This document shows positions 1 to 12,170 of a stretch of DNA of 64,000 bases, piece after piece. The stretch's first letter is position 1, and every line of letters begins with the position of its first letter. The notes under the pieces were generated by a model, which saw nothing but the letters and a program-made list of their open reading frames with translations, ran no database searches and was not told the DNA's origin. The translations under genes were made by a program, and so were the position numbers. This DNA is from Aristolochia californica (taxonomy: Eukaryota; Streptophyta; Magnoliopsida; Piperales; Aristolochiaceae). The stretch lies in the NCBI GenBank assembly GCA_029961685.1, contig JARWKL010000009.1:27839208-27903207 (forward strand), in the 5' to 3' direction.

Positions 1-296
1 AGAGAGTCAAGAACTCTTTGTTGGAAGATATGATGTAATTAGTTTATGATTTATGTCTCTTATTCATTCTTATTAGGGTAAAAAGGGTATTCTTGTAATA
101 TTAATCCTTTTAATATCAATAAATACAACTTAGGGAAGGGTTTGGACAAGTCCATAGCCCTATTCTTTTTTTTTCTTCTCCAAATTCGTTACTCTTCTTC
201 TCCTCCTCCTACACCTTTCCACAACTCTTCTTCCTCTTCTCAACCCATAATCCTATTCTACTTTGATCATACATCTTAGAATCCTAAGTTCTAACA

Positions 297-310
297 TGGT
301 ATCAGAGCGG
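297..310 (+). promoter_or_regulatory. Primer-binding site of element A1
   Basis: TGGTATCAGAGCGG lies immediately 3' of the 5' LTR end (TAACA at 292-296). It is complementary to the 3' end of plant initiator-Met tRNA, the usual Copia primer. Confidence 0.9.
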
Positions 311-2680
311 GGAATAATGTGAGATGGAAAAATAAAAAATAAGATGGAGAAGGAAAGGAAGAAGAAGAAAAGGAAAAACAAAAAACAAAAGGAGTTTCTC
401 GTTTTTCCTTTCGTCTTCTTTCCAAATTCATATTTTATTAGATTTTTAACTCTCTTACTATATGTTTCACATATCAAATTATATACTTTTGAAAAGATAT
501 TTGAGTCTAGTTTTCAACTCAAAAATAATCATTGAAATCTGATTTTTCTAGAAAGCAAAATTGACATCAGATGTAGCAAAGGTCATGCACATAAAAGTTT
601 CGTGTAATAGCAAAAAAAACTTCAAATTTTGAGCCGTTTATGCCTTCAAGAACGAGAGTTTATATGGAGAATTATATATCAAAAAAAATATTTGTAAGTC
701 TATTTTCTTACCTATTCAACCAATTCTAAATCTAAATTTTTTAGATGGAGATATTGATCTCGGAAGAGTCAATGGTCATACCTATCAAAGAAGAAAGAGT
801 GAGTACTCAATTCGGCCATATTATAGAGTCCGAAATCTATCAAATTATTTATCTCAAAATAAGTATATTTTATGAAGAGATTATTATACTTAGATGAAAG
901 GTATTTAATTTTAGTTTCATGAGGATAAAATTTCATATCAATCTGATTTATATTTAAAGAGATATTCGCATTAGAAGAATCAATGATCATGTTAGTATCC
1001 TATTGCATGCAAAGATCATAATTTAAGCTGATTTTTTTGCTTCTCTTTTTGAGGTATTGTTATTGATCAATAATATCAGGAAAGTATTTCATGATCTACC
1101 CTTGGAAAGTTTCTTTTTTTAACTAACAATATATGGAAAGAATCTTTAGAAGATCATCTTATTTTCAAAAACTTTCCTTGATTTATTTATCAAAGAGAAG
1201 AAATGTTCCTATTCTGAATTATGGCAACTTCCCAAAAAAAAAAAAATAAGAGCTACTTGATTTAATGCTGAAAATTAGAAAAATATCTATGTAAGGAGAT
1301 TATGATCGATGATCAAATTTAAAATGTGTGTTTCTTGTTATGAGAAATCCTTGCAGCATATTAACAACATGTTGGAGCGACACTCAGTGTACTTATCCCC
1401 TAATGAAGCGAGCAGCCTCGTTCAGCCTATCACTCGATGAAATCCTTTCAACCTATAACTAGTCTAGCCTCAAGTTTTGCCTTCAATTTTTTTATCTTGC
1501 CTTTCAGAATCGGTTTCGTTCCGTGATTACATCTCTAAGCGTGGACTACATTCAAAAATAGGACACTTATGTCATTGGCTGTTAATTAGTTGGTTTAGTA
1601 TGACTTGCTCTCGGTTTGGGATCTAAATTAATCATTGATGCAATAAGCGTGGAAGTAACATTCATTACTGTTTTATTCACTCTTCTCTATTTTTTAGAAG
1701 ACCTTGCAGCTACTCTCAGAACCGTCAACACAGTTTTGTTATTTTTTTTAGAAGATTAACATCACTTGGTTCAATTTATTGGCATCTTATTACTCGGTTA
1801 AAGCTTATTATTTGGTGCACATATTCCTTATTCAAGGATGGACATACTGCAAATTATCTCATGTGTCCTTATTACTCTTTAAGGACTTTTACAATTTATT
1901 AGTTATCCATTGCTATATAAAAATATATTTGGTATGTGTTATTTGGGCATTAGCTCATTACCACAACTGCTATTGTGTCTCTTAGACTGAGATATTATTA
2001 TTGAAGAATGACTCCTCGATTGCTAACCGTTGTCTGAATTGGTTCGTCTAATGCAGAATTTAAATTTCTTAGGAAAATAAAGTACATGATGGCATCAACA
2101 TCTTATCTTCCTCATTTCTCATTATCCTCTTATTTGGCATTCTCTTCTATTGTCCTTTATTTGACTTTCACTTACCCCTTTGGCCAAACCTTTTTGGAGC
2201 ATTGCGTGGGTTGGTCCCTTTTATTTATATAGGTGATGTAAGTCTTTTGAGACTTTTTATTGGTACCCATGGGTCTTTTATCGCCATCTTGTGAATGACA
2301 GGCATCACCCACTTTACTTTTTATTGGTACCCTTGGGTCTTTTATCGTCATCTTGTGAATGACAGGCATTACCCACTTTAGTGATTATTATCACTATATT
2401 TGGTCAAAATTCTTTGAGGTTGGTTTTGACTTATATTTTATCACCCATTTCTACCCTATGAGAGTCGATGCCTGGTGTTGGGACGCCTTAATGGAGAAGT
2501 TTATTACTGCATCTATGTTTTGGTTCAAGCTGGGATCACTACCAATACCTCCCAAATTGAGGTGGAGTGTTAGAAGATATGATGTAATTAGTTTATGATT
2601 TATGTTTCTTATTTTTTCTTACTAGGGTGAATGGTATTCTTGTAATATTAGTACTTTTGATATCTATAAATACAACTTAA

Positions 2681-2705
2681 GGGGGGGGGGGGGGGGGGGG
2701 GGGGG
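2681..2705 (+). repeat. Homopolymer of 25 G inside the A1 3' LTR
   Basis: Where the 5' LTR has ACTTAGGGAAGGG, the 3' LTR has an uninterrupted run of 25 G. This accounts for most of the length difference between the two LTRs (278 versus 305 bp). It is either a real slippage expansion or an assembly artefact. Confidence 0.9.
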
Positions 2706-4836
2706 TTGGTTTGGACAACTCTATAACCCTATTCTTCTTTTTTTCTCCTTCTTCAAATTCATCACTCTTCTTCTTCTCCTCGTAAACCTTCTCTCCACAA
2801 CTCTTCTTCCACTTCTCAACCCTTAATCCTCTTCTACTTTGATCATACAACATGGAATCCTAAGTTCTAACACTCTTGAAGAAACACCTTTAGAAGAAAA
2901 AGATAAATTGAAGACTAGAGTTTTAGGATTTACTATGAAAGGTCAAAACCAAGTTTATGTGAAAGAGATTTCTCCACTCTTTCCAAATTGAGGTAAAATG
3001 CAAACTTAGAGCTTTAGGACATAACATGCATTCAAACCTGTTCTCAAACTATCATATACACATTTCATACGTGTTAGAGATATTTATTATTGGAAGTTGG
3101 GCTCTTGCCCACAAGACCAAGGAATGCCCACATATCTAAGAGTATAATAATATGGGCCACAACACCAAGAAAGACCCACAAAATGGGGCCCAAGCCCATA
3201 AGAAGTAGGACCCACCATGATTACCACAAGCTGACATCCTTATCACATAAGTTGGAAGATCAAGAAGGACTCACAAAGGCATCTTTATCTTATGGTTACG
3301 TCCTAGAAGAGTTTTAGTTTGAGTTATGTTTGTCTTTTATCAATATTAAGTTATTTAATTATACTAGGACTTATCTTTAAGTGTTAGAGTTTGGGTGTAA
3401 TTGGGACCAAGGTAGTTTTATTGTAATTGGAGTCTACTACCTTCGTCTATTATAAATAGAGATTCATGTGCTTTGATTATAATAAGTTAATGAAGTCATT
3501 AAAGTATTTTTCTTTTCCATAAATTCAACATGGTATCAGAGTAGGTTCTGTGAGTTGACTCGGTCAACCCACAAAGATAATGAGATCCTTTTCTCTAAAC
3601 CCTAAACCCTAAGTCTAGGTTCATAGTTATTTATTTTCAGTCCCTACACCAGTATTTTACTTTGCATTTTTCACCTATATATCATGAGATTTGTATATTA
3701 TAAATTATATATTTATGAAAATATATTTTCAGTCTAGTTTCCAAAGAAAATGATTTTATTTAATCGGAGTTATCTACAAAGAGATATCGATATTTGAATG
3801 AGTGAAGGTCATATTGCAAAAAAGGTTCGAGCAACAACAGAAAGCTTCAACTTCTAAGGTATTTTATGCACTCAAGAACTAGACCTTATATTGAGAAATA
3901 TATATCAAAAGAAATATCTATAAGTCTATTCTTTTTACCTGTTCAACCAATTTTTTATCTGAGTTATCTACAAAGAGAAATCGATATTTGAAGCAGCAAA
4001 GATCAGATTGGAAAGGAGGTTGGAGTAGCAACAAAGATCTTCAACTTCCGATGTATTTTATGATATCAAGAAAGAGAGTTTATATGGAGAATTATATATC
4101 AAAAGAAAGATATGTAAGTCTATTTTCTTACCTATTCAACCAATTCTTGGTATAAATTTTTTATAAGGAGATATTGATCTTGCAATAGTCAATGGTCATG
4201 CTGGAAAAAAAGTAGAAACAATACTTAGTCCAGCCAGATGACAGAGACCGAAATCTATCAGATTATTTATCTTCTGATAATTATATTTTATGAAGAGAAG
4301 TTATACTTGGATGAAAGGTATTTAAGTCTAGTTTCAAAAGGATAAAATTTCATGTCAATCTAATCTATATTTAAAGCTATATTGGTATTGGAAGAATCAC
4401 ATGTCATGCCACTATTCTGTTGTATTAAAAAATCCGAATTTATGCACTTTGTTTGCGTCACTGTTTGAGTTGCTATATCAGAAAAATATCTCACTTCTCC
4501 CTGGTTTACGGGTTTATTATTACATCTATATTATTTGGGCTTATTGCTGAATCTATGATATTTGGTTCAATTTGGGATCACTATCATTACCTCCCAACTT
4601 GAGGGGAGAAGTACAAGAAGTACAAGTAAGAAATATTTTATTCCATATGTTGTGGATATGTTTGTGACCAAAATATTCAAGAAATGGGGAGCACAAAAGA
4701 TGAAGCTTATGCATCTAAGAAAAAATATTTATATCGAATTATGATTATTTCATGGGTCCTTCTACAAGGTTTATTATTTTGGTTCGTGTTATATGTGTTG
4801 AAAGATGGTCGTGTTACATTACAGTTGCTGCTATTA

Positions 4837-4855
4837 TGTCTCTTTGGATGAGACA
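4837..4855 (+). other. Conserved stem-loop TGTCTC/GAGACA in element B1
   Basis: TGTCTC (4837-4842) and GAGACA (4850-4855) are perfectly complementary across a 7-base loop and are followed by TTATTATTGAAGAAGAGG. The same module occurs in the 3' interior of A and D elements (about 1976, 26018, 40178, 54556 on plus; about 34816 and 48732 on minus). Confidence 0.6.
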
Positions 4856-5216
4856 TTATTATTGAAGAAGAGGCGGCCTCACTACCTTTTCTCATACCAT
4901 AATTTATTTGACTCTCAAAAATATCACGGTTGGAACACCATGAGAGTCGGTGCCCGGATTGGGATACCATGATAAGTTTAACTCTAAAGAATATCACGGT
5001 TGGGGTACCATGAGAGTTGGTGTCCGGATTGGGACACCATTATAAATAAACCCACTACCACCCTCCCCCCACCCCCTCTTGTAATGGTTTTTATTACTCC
5101 TACCACTTGAGAGTCGTTGTCCTATGGAGGGACACGGTGGAGGACACTTTAGAGCAATGCTGATAGATGCACTACCTATAAAAGACAGAGTGTGCCCTAC
5201 ATCTAGCATTAGGACT

Positions 5217-5652
5217 TTTTGGAAGATAGGGCCCAAGCCCACACAACCATGGAAGACCCACATATCTAAGAGTATTATAAGACGGGCCACATAACCAAGG
5301 AAGGTCCACAAGATAGGCCCAAGCCTATAAGAAGTATGACCCACAATGATTAGCATTAGCTGGCATCCTTATCACATCAGTTGGAAGATCAAGAAGGACT
5401 CACAAAGGCATCTTTATCTTATGGTCACGTCCTAGAAGAGTTCTAATTTGAATTATGTTTTTTTTTTTATCTATATTGAGTCATTTAATTATGTTAGGAC
5501 TTATCTTTAAGTGTTAGATTTTGGGTGTAATTGGGACAATGGTAGTTTTATTGTAATTAGACTCTACTACCTTCCTCTATTATAAATAGAGGTTTTATGT
5601 ATTTTGAATATAATAAGTCAATGAAGTATTTTTCTTTTTCATAAATTCAACA
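5217..5652 (+). mobile_element. Solo LTR, B family, nested in element B1
   Basis: It begins TTTTGGAAGATAGGGCCC (first G of TG decayed) and ends AAATTCAACA. The duplication GGACT is perfect, at 5212-5216 and 5653-5657. Excising it and one TSD restores sequence that matches the uninterrupted homolog around 26333-26370 in element D1. It is the product of LTR-LTR recombination after a same-family insertion. Confidence 0.9.
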
Positions 5653-6770
5653 GGACTGGAGTATGGAGCAATGTCTTACCGGCTAGGAGTGATTTTTACT
5701 CTCACTTATATTATGCCAGTAGGGCCTCATGGAAGGACGTAACAACATGAGGGGGAGTGTTGGAAGATGAAGGCATATTGGCAGATGTGTCATTTTATAC
5801 AAAAAAAAATTATACATCATTTGCAGCAAGTTGGGAGTTCATGATGTTCTCTCACCCCCAGCTTGAGGGGGAGTGTTGGAAGTTGGGCTCCTGCCCACTC
5901 GACCAAGGAAGACCCACATATCTAAGAGTATTATAACATGGGTCACACGACCAAGAAAGGCTCACAAGATGGGCCCAAGCCCATAAGAAGTAGGACCCAC
6001 CATGATTACCACAAGCTGATATCCTTATCACATAAATTGGAAGATCAAGAAGGACTCACAAATGCATCTTTATCTTATGGTCATATCATAGAAGAGTTTT
6101 AGTTTGAATTATGTTTGTCTTTTATCAATATTGAGTTATTTAATTATGCTAGGACTTATCTTTAAGTGTTAGAGTTTGGGTGTAATTGGGACAAAGGTAG
6201 TTTTATTGTAATTGGACTCTACTACCTTCTTCTATTATAAATAGAGGTTTATGTACTCTAATTATAATAAGTTAATGAAGTCATTGAAGTATTCTTTTCC
6301 ATAAATTCAACAATGATCATTCATTCCCATATTTTTAAAGTATATTAGATCAATCGATTGAAATTATCGATCAACATTTGCCAATAATTGATCAATCAGA
6401 AGGGCATAAGCCAAAATTATAAAGCATGATCGATCAACCTAAGTCAATTGATCAATCATCCAAAAAATTGCCAAACCATGCAATAAAGCATGATCGATCA
6501 TCCAACTTGGACTGATTGATCAATATTGTCTAGGCAAAACAAATTCATGTTGATTGATTAATCAACCTTTGAGATTGATCAATCATACAAAACTTTGCTA
6601 GTCAGGGACATAAAACATGATCGATCATACTAGAAATGCACTGCTAGAGAGAATTTTGATTGATTGATCATACCATATCATTGATCAATCAACTTAAAAC
6701 ATCAGACTCAACAAAAAGATATTGATCGATCATACGATCAATCAATAAGACACATTTTGACCCAAAAAAA

Positions 6771-7490
6771 GTCGTTACACTCGATTGATCGATTAATCAC
6801 TTTTATACTAATCGATTAATGTAAACTCAACTTTGCAAATGCGAAAAAGGGTAAGTTTGGCTTGGGGAATTTATAAATACCCCATCAAAACTTCTCATTA
6901 AGAAGTTGGTGAGCATTTATTGGTACATCCATAAGCTTTTGTTCTCAATTCTTTGAAAATTCTCCCATGGGAATTTTCTCTCCTCTTCTCTCAAATCTTC
7001 TCCATTGCATTTGCATTGGACAAGCTTCATCATTCTCATTGTGCGACAAAGCTGGAAGTTTGGCGTTCTCAAGGAGAAAATTCTCTTCAATTGATAAAGG
7101 GTGTAATTTTTTTATCCTTTCTTTTGTATTTGATTTTGAGAAGGTTCATCTAGAACCTATTTGAATCTAGATGGACAAGACCTAACTAGAACTAGAATCT
7201 AGCCAATCTCTTGCGGAAATTATTTATAAAATCATGTATTTAAACTACACGTGGCTTAAAGATAGCCGATGTAAATTTCAGCTAGTAGAGCTAGATTAGT
7301 GGAATTTCTCAAGCACATATTCTTAGGCAGTGAATACCAATAGGGAACATTGATAACAAAATAGCTTGTCATTTATTATGGTGTGTGAATGTTTTAAGCT
7401 TTAAATTGCTTATTTGTGTGATTTTACTTTCCACGCCTTAAGAAAATTTTAACTTGTAATTCTCAATTCACCCCCCTCATCTCACCCCCC

Positions 7491-7521
<31 letters not shown>

Positions 7522-8201
7522 AAAAAACAAGTCGTTACACTCGATTGATTTATCAATCAATTTTATACTAATCGATTAATGTAAACTCAACTTTGCAAAT
7601 GGGAAAAAAAGGGTAAGTTTGGCTTGGGGAATTTATAAATACCCCATCAAAACTTCTCATTATGAAGTTGATGAGCATTTATTGGTATATCCATAGCTTT
7701 TGTTCTCAATTCTTTGAAAATTCTCCCATGGGAAATTTCTCTCCTCTTCTTTCAAATCTTCTCCATTGCATTTGCATTAGACAAGCTTCATCATTCTCAT
7801 TGTGCTACAAAGCTGGAAGTTTGGCGTTCTCAAGGAGAAAATTCTCTTCAATTGATAAAGGGTGTAATTTTTTTATCCTTTCTTTTGTATTTTATTTTGA
7901 GAAGGTTCATCTAGAACCTATTTGAATCTAAATAGAAAAGGCCTAACTAGAACTAGAATCTAGCCAATCTCTTAGGGAAATTATTTGTAAAATCATGTAT
8001 TTAAACTACACGTGGCTTAAAGATAGCCGAAACCTCTTTGATGTAAATTTCAGCTAGCAAAGCTAGATTATTGGAATTTCTCAAGCACATATTCTTATGC
8101 GATGAATACCAATAGGGAACATTGATAAAAAAAATAGCTTGTCATTTATTATGGTGTGTGAATGTTTTAAGCTTTAAATTGCATATTTGTGTGATTTTAC
8201 T

Positions 8202-8202
<1 letters not shown>
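6771..8202 (+). repeat. Tandem duplication inside the C1 LTR (about 660 bp, two copies)
   Basis: 6771-7429 and 7531-8202 are near-identical direct copies; both open GTCGTTACACTCGATTGAT and run through the same TATA-like TTTATAAATACCCC block and LTR downstream sequence. They are joined through a 27-C tract (7485-7511) and a 16-A tract (7512-7527). Related short reading frames (6967-7164 and 7662-7925) exist in both copies but look like LTR sequence, not genes. Confidence 0.85.
7485..7527 (+). repeat. Poly-C (27) plus poly-A (16) tract at the duplication joint
   Basis: An uninterrupted run of C is followed by an uninterrupted run of A exactly at the join of the two LTR copies. Confidence 0.9.

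Positions 8203-8242
<40 letters not shown>
8203..8242 (+). repeat. Poly-C tract of 40 bases
   Basis: Forty consecutive C end the second LTR copy, where a Sirevirus LTR would normally show a short C run near its 3' end. It is directly followed by the primer-site region. Confidence 0.9.
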
Positions 8243-8254
8243 TGGACCTAGAAT

Positions 8255-8266
8255 TGATAACAGAGC
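8255..8266 (+). promoter_or_regulatory. Degenerate primer-binding site of Sirevirus-type element C1
   Basis: TGATAACAGAGC differs from TGGTATCAGAGC at two positions, and it lies between the LTR end and the gag region, where a PBS is expected. Confidence 0.55.
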
Positions 8267-8279
8267 AGTCCAGACATTT

Positions 8280-11200
8280 AATTGAGTCAAAATCTACTTG
8301 ATTTTTTAAAAACTGACTAAATGATATCTTAAGATAAATTTCTCCTTCCCAAAGGGCAATTGGTCAATTGTCCCTCATTATTCAATGAAGTCAGTTATGG
8401 ATATTGGAAGGTAAGAATCACACATGAAGGAACCATTGGAGTCAAGGACTCTAGAATTAGTTTGTTAATAGTCCAATATGATGAATTTAAAATGAAAATG
8501 GCCTAATCAATAGCTGAGATGAACTCTAGGTTCACTCATATCATTAATGAATTGTGTTAAAAAACATCTATGTGTGTAAGGGTGGCATAACTAGTAAATA
8601 AGGAAAACTTTCATAGATATGTCATAGAATTGTAATTATGCAAGCTAGTGTATGTCCTCTTATATATTTTCCCTTTTAAAGCAAGTATCTAAGGGCATTC
8701 TAGTCATTGTAAACACCTTCACACAACTATAAATATAACTTCAAGGCATGAGTAGAGCATTCAAGTCTCTTTTTCTTGGCTCAAATCCATCCTTACTCCT
8801 CTTTCTCTTTTCCTCTTCTTTTCTCTACCTTAGTTTCTTCTCACCTCTCTCCCAAGAGCTAGAGTTCCTCTCTTCTCTTCTTCGCTTGAGCTCTCTTGTG
8901 TTTATGTGTTGGATATAAAAATCAACATGGTATTAGAGCAAGTAAAACTCTGAGATAAAAAGGGAGAAGAATATGGAGAAGAAAGGAGGAAGAAGAAAAA
9001 GAAGAAAAAGAAGAAAAAGAAAATTAAACAAAGGGGAGTTTCTCATTTTTTCCCTTTGGTCTTATTTCCCAATTATTGTATTTCATTGGATGTTTCACTC
9101 TTTTACTGTATTTTTCATATATCAAATTATATACCGTTGAAAAGATCTTTGAGTTTAGTTTCAAACTCGAAAATAATCGTTGAAATCAGATTTTCTAGAA
9201 AGAGCAATTGACATATGAAGCAGCAGAAAAGTTTCGTGTAGCAGTAGAAAGCCTCAACTTTATGAATGGTTTGTATCAATATGACTGAGAATTTTTATTG
9301 AGAATTATATCTCAAAAAAATGTGAGTGTACTTTCTATCCCAATAAATCGTGTTTCAATCTGATCTTTCTAGAGAGAGATATCCATATTCGAAGAATCAA
9401 AAGTCATGTTGGTATTTGTTGGATGCGAAAATACAAATTTAAGCCGAATTTTTTGCTTCACTTTTTGAGTTGCTAATGTTGGTTAAGTTTTCTATTGGTT
9501 TTAAAACTCTAGTCAAGATTTTACCAACTGGAGTATCTTTCCTTCATTAAAGTTTTTCTTTCTTTGATCTTACATCACATTAATTTCCTTAAGAGAAAAT
9601 TTTTGAGTTTAAGTTTAGTTTCCTTTTTTGACAAGTCTAAATTTTTTGATTAAGAAAGTCTTGTTTGCTCATTCTAAATTCCAAATATCAGTGTCCTAAA
9701 GCTCCCTTATTCCATAAATGATCTCTTGAATATATTTTTTTGAAAATTGATCAAGTTGTATTAACAAGTAATTGTTTTATACGATAAGTCTATTTTTATA
9801 AATTTTCCATTATTATGTTCCATATCTAAACTTTCTTATTGGGGGTTTTTTAAGTTTCCATAATCATCATGTTCATAGAGGAATTATTTTTTTACCTATC
9901 TCTTGAGTAAAACTTTGTCACTTTTTATCCATTAATTGGTCTAAAAGCGCCTCCTTCTTACTTGGAAGTATGAAGAGTTGCATTTTGCACCTCCTTCCTT
10001 TTGAAGTCTGAGAGCTACTATCTTTTTATTCAGACCCTTAATTCCTCAAAGCATTTTCTTCAATTTGTTTTTGTTAAAATTACTTCAGATCAATGCCTAT
10101 AGACCCACTACCTAAAAAGTATAGGAGTGTGCCAAACATCCAATTGGAGTCAAATCTTTTATTCTTCACCCAAGAGGTGATTTGTGTTTGGGCTACCCTC
10201 AAAAAGTGAGTAGTCTTTTTATTGTGCCCTAAGGTTGGGCTATGTTTCCCCATTTGAAATTGAGAGGAGTGTGTTTCAAACTATGATCATTTTGATTGGT
10301 GTATAGAGCTTTGTCATATGGGTAGGAGTGATTTTTCTTCTGTCACCATTATGTTGTGTAAGTTGGGTCTCTTGGTAAAGAACAAAGAGATCTCCAACTT
10401 TAGGGGGGAGGGGGCGTGGGAAGTAGTAGAAGAAATACAAGAAAGAGGTAACCAATAATGAGGAATTTCACATGTTGTGGTAATTAAATGTTATGTGACT
10501 AGAATATCTAAGTAAGGGGGAGACAAGATGAGAACAAGATGAAGAATACAAGCAAGATGTGAAGAAGATCAAGATGAATCAAAACAAGGCAATCAATTTT
10601 TTTTTTCAAGCACACAAGCTTCTTGACCAAGATTATTTCCAAGTGAAGTTACAAACACCGGCTTGAGGGGAAGTGTTAGAAGACACCTGTGTGTGTAGGG
10701 GTGGCATGACTAGTAAATAAGGAGAACTTCCATAGAAATGAAATAGATTTTTAATTATGCAAGTTGCTGTATGTCCTCTTATTTCTTTTTCCTTTTGAAG
10801 CATGTAGCTCTAAGGGCATTGTAATCATTGTAAACACCTTAACTCAAGTATAAATACAACCTCAAGGCATATGGTATAGCATGCAAGCCTCTTTCTCTTG
10901 GTTCAAATTTGTCCTTTCACCTCTATCTCTTTTCCTCTTCTTTCTCTCCCTTGGTTTCTTGTATCCTCTCTCCCAAGAGTTAGAGGTCCTCTCTTCTCTT
11001 CTTCCCTTGAGCTCTCTTGTGCTTATGTGTTAGACATAAAAATCAACAAATTGAATATCTTAGGAGAGGCGATTTCATTATATAAAAAAATGACAAGCTT
11101 CTCAAGGTACTTTCAAAGTTATGAGACATGAGGAAGACGACCATTCGTGAGAATGAAAACTTTAGAACTATGAGCTTGGAAGAACTTCTTGGAATCCTCC

Positions 11201-11880
11201 TAGCATATGAAATGGAACCTCAAGAAGTTGAGGAAGGGCAACCCAAAATAAAAAAAAACATTGCTCTAAAGGCCAAAGTTAGTGCTCAAAGCAATTCTAG
11301 TGAAGAGAGCTCTGATAAGGTGAAGTGCATCACTAGACATTTACAAATAATGTATAGAAAAAAGAAGAACTTTAGAAACGGCCAAGCCAGAACTCAAAAT
11401 GATAAATCATTTAAGAAATCTGACATTTTTGACTGTGGTAAACGAAGACATAGATAGAACAAATGCTTAAACCTAGAAGGAAGACCCCATTCTCAAGCAA
11501 AGATCCCAAGAAAAAGAAGAAAACAGTCTTCATCTCAGCTTGGGATGCTATGGATGATGAGTCAAGCAACTATGAGGAAGAAGAAAGCGATGTTGGTCTC
11601 ATGACTATTGAAGATAATGATGAATCTACCACTTTGGAAGAGGTAAGTGAATCAGACTATAAAAATGAGCTTGAATTACTTTTGAAAATTTCAATTCATA
11701 GTCTAAATAGATATAAAGAAAAGTGCAATGCTCAAAGACATGAGTTTGTAATGCTCAAAAAGGAGTTTAATGCCTTGAAGGACGAAAATGAAAGTCATAT
11801 AGCCACTGCTTCAAGACAAAGTGGGTTGATAGACAAGCTATCACGTGATAGACTTGCATGTGAAAAGTGTAAAAAGATAT
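8280..11880 (+). pseudogene. gag: Copia gag (Sirevirus-type), disrupted by element E1
   Basis: Upstream of the insertion (8280-8549) only decayed gag is readable (frame near 8515 gives AEMNSRFTHIINE-like residues). After the insertion the frame resumes at 11049 with a segment typical of Copia gag, then 11128-11457 carries SLEELLGILLAYEMEP and a broken zinc knuckle ending CGKRRHR. The frame at 11463-11882 continues with a lysine-rich stretch, an acidic segment and a coiled-coil-like region (SGLIDKLSRDRLACEK). That tail matches the minus-strand gag at 52958-53469. Stops and frameshifts make it non-functional. Gag would package the element RNA in the cytoplasm. Confidence 0.8.
8555..11048 (+). 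mobile_element. Element E1: complete non-autonomous LTR retrotransposon (about 2.5 kb)
   Basis: LTRs are 8555-8927 and 10674-11048, starting TGTTAAAAAACA and TGTTAGAAGACA and ending AAAATCAACA. The duplication AATTG is perfect, at 8550-8554 and 11049-11053. The PBS TGGTATTAGAGC is at 8928-8939 and the polypurine tract GGCTTGAGGGGAAG ends at 10673. The 1.7-kb interior has no gag or pol. It is inserted in the gag of the C1 element, and removing it restores the reading order of that gag. Confidence 0.92.
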
Positions 11881-12170
11881 GAGTAACCTTAGGTGGCATT
11901 GATGTAACAAGTCTATGATCTTTTGTCTTTTATTCAACCCTAGTTGAAGGGTATAATTCTTATAGTTTTACATCTATAAATAAAGCTTAAGGGGGAGGAT
12001 TAGGAATTAATAGTCACAAACCTAATCCTCCCTTCTCTTCCCAACATGTTCTCTCTCTCTCTTTTCTTAACTTAGTCGTGCCTCTTCTCTTTTCTTTCTT
12101 CCCTCCTTTCACTACCTTATATTGAAGACATAAACACCATGGAATCCTGAAAATAACATGGTATCAGAGT

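Larger units (their letters stand above)
19..2872 (+). mobile_element. Element A1: complete non-autonomous LTR retrotransposon (about 2.85 kb)
   Basis: Two LTRs, 19-296 and 2568-2872, both begin TGTTGGAAGATATGATGTAA (TGTTAGAAG in the second) and end CCTAAGTTCTAACA. A perfect 5-bp target duplication, CTCTT, sits at 14-18 and 2873-2877. The PBS at 297-308 reads TGGTATCAGAGC and follows the 5' LTR directly. A degenerate polypurine tract (TTGAGGTGGAG) precedes the 3' LTR. No recognisable gag or pol lies between: the 2.27-kb interior is AT-rich with stops in all frames, so mobilisation must rely on proteins from another element. A truncated sister copy is at 53620-55440. Confidence 0.9.
3088..6312 (+). 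mobile_element. Element B1: non-autonomous LTR retrotransposon with a nested solo LTR
   Basis: The 5' LTR is 3088-3530 (start decayed to TATTGGAAG, end AAATTCAACA) and the 3' LTR is 5874-6312. The PBS at 3531 reads TGGTATCAGAGTAG, and the polypurine tract CTTGAGGGGGAG ends at 5873. The interior has no protein signature but shares blocks with element A1 (for example around 3880-4140), so the families are related. A solo LTR of the same family sits at 5217-5652. Flanking pentamers (TTTAT and ATGAT) do not form a clean TSD, which suggests mutation, flank change or inter-element recombination. Confidence 0.8.
1..11879 (+). mobile_element. Sirevirus-type Copia retrotransposon C1, 5' part (long LTR, PBS, gag), split by nested insertions
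   Basis: Removing the nested elements at 19-2872, 3088-6312 and 8555-11048 leaves one continuous element: LTR sequence (1-18, 2873-3087, 6313-8242), a degenerate primer site (8255-8266) and a Copia gag (8280-11880). The LTR pieces match, in order, the reverse complement of the LTR at 24074-28500. For example, a GAGCTTTAGG stretch near 3012 and the run rich in TGATCGATCA-like words at 6340-6830 occur there too. The length of the LTR, the gag layout and the related env-like copies elsewhere in the window point to the Sirevirus lineage. The pol is missing because another Copia begins at 11880. Confidence 0.7.

Noticed and set aside
6340..6830. CRISPR-like array of short repeats
   Set aside because: Words are degenerate, irregularly spaced and palindromic, inside a plant LTR; there are no constant repeats or spacers.
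6953..7925. Two pairs of near-identical ORFs that could look like a duplicated small gene
   Set aside because: They lie in the tandemly duplicated Sirevirus LTR downstream of its TATA block and have no domain; similarity comes from the LTR duplication.
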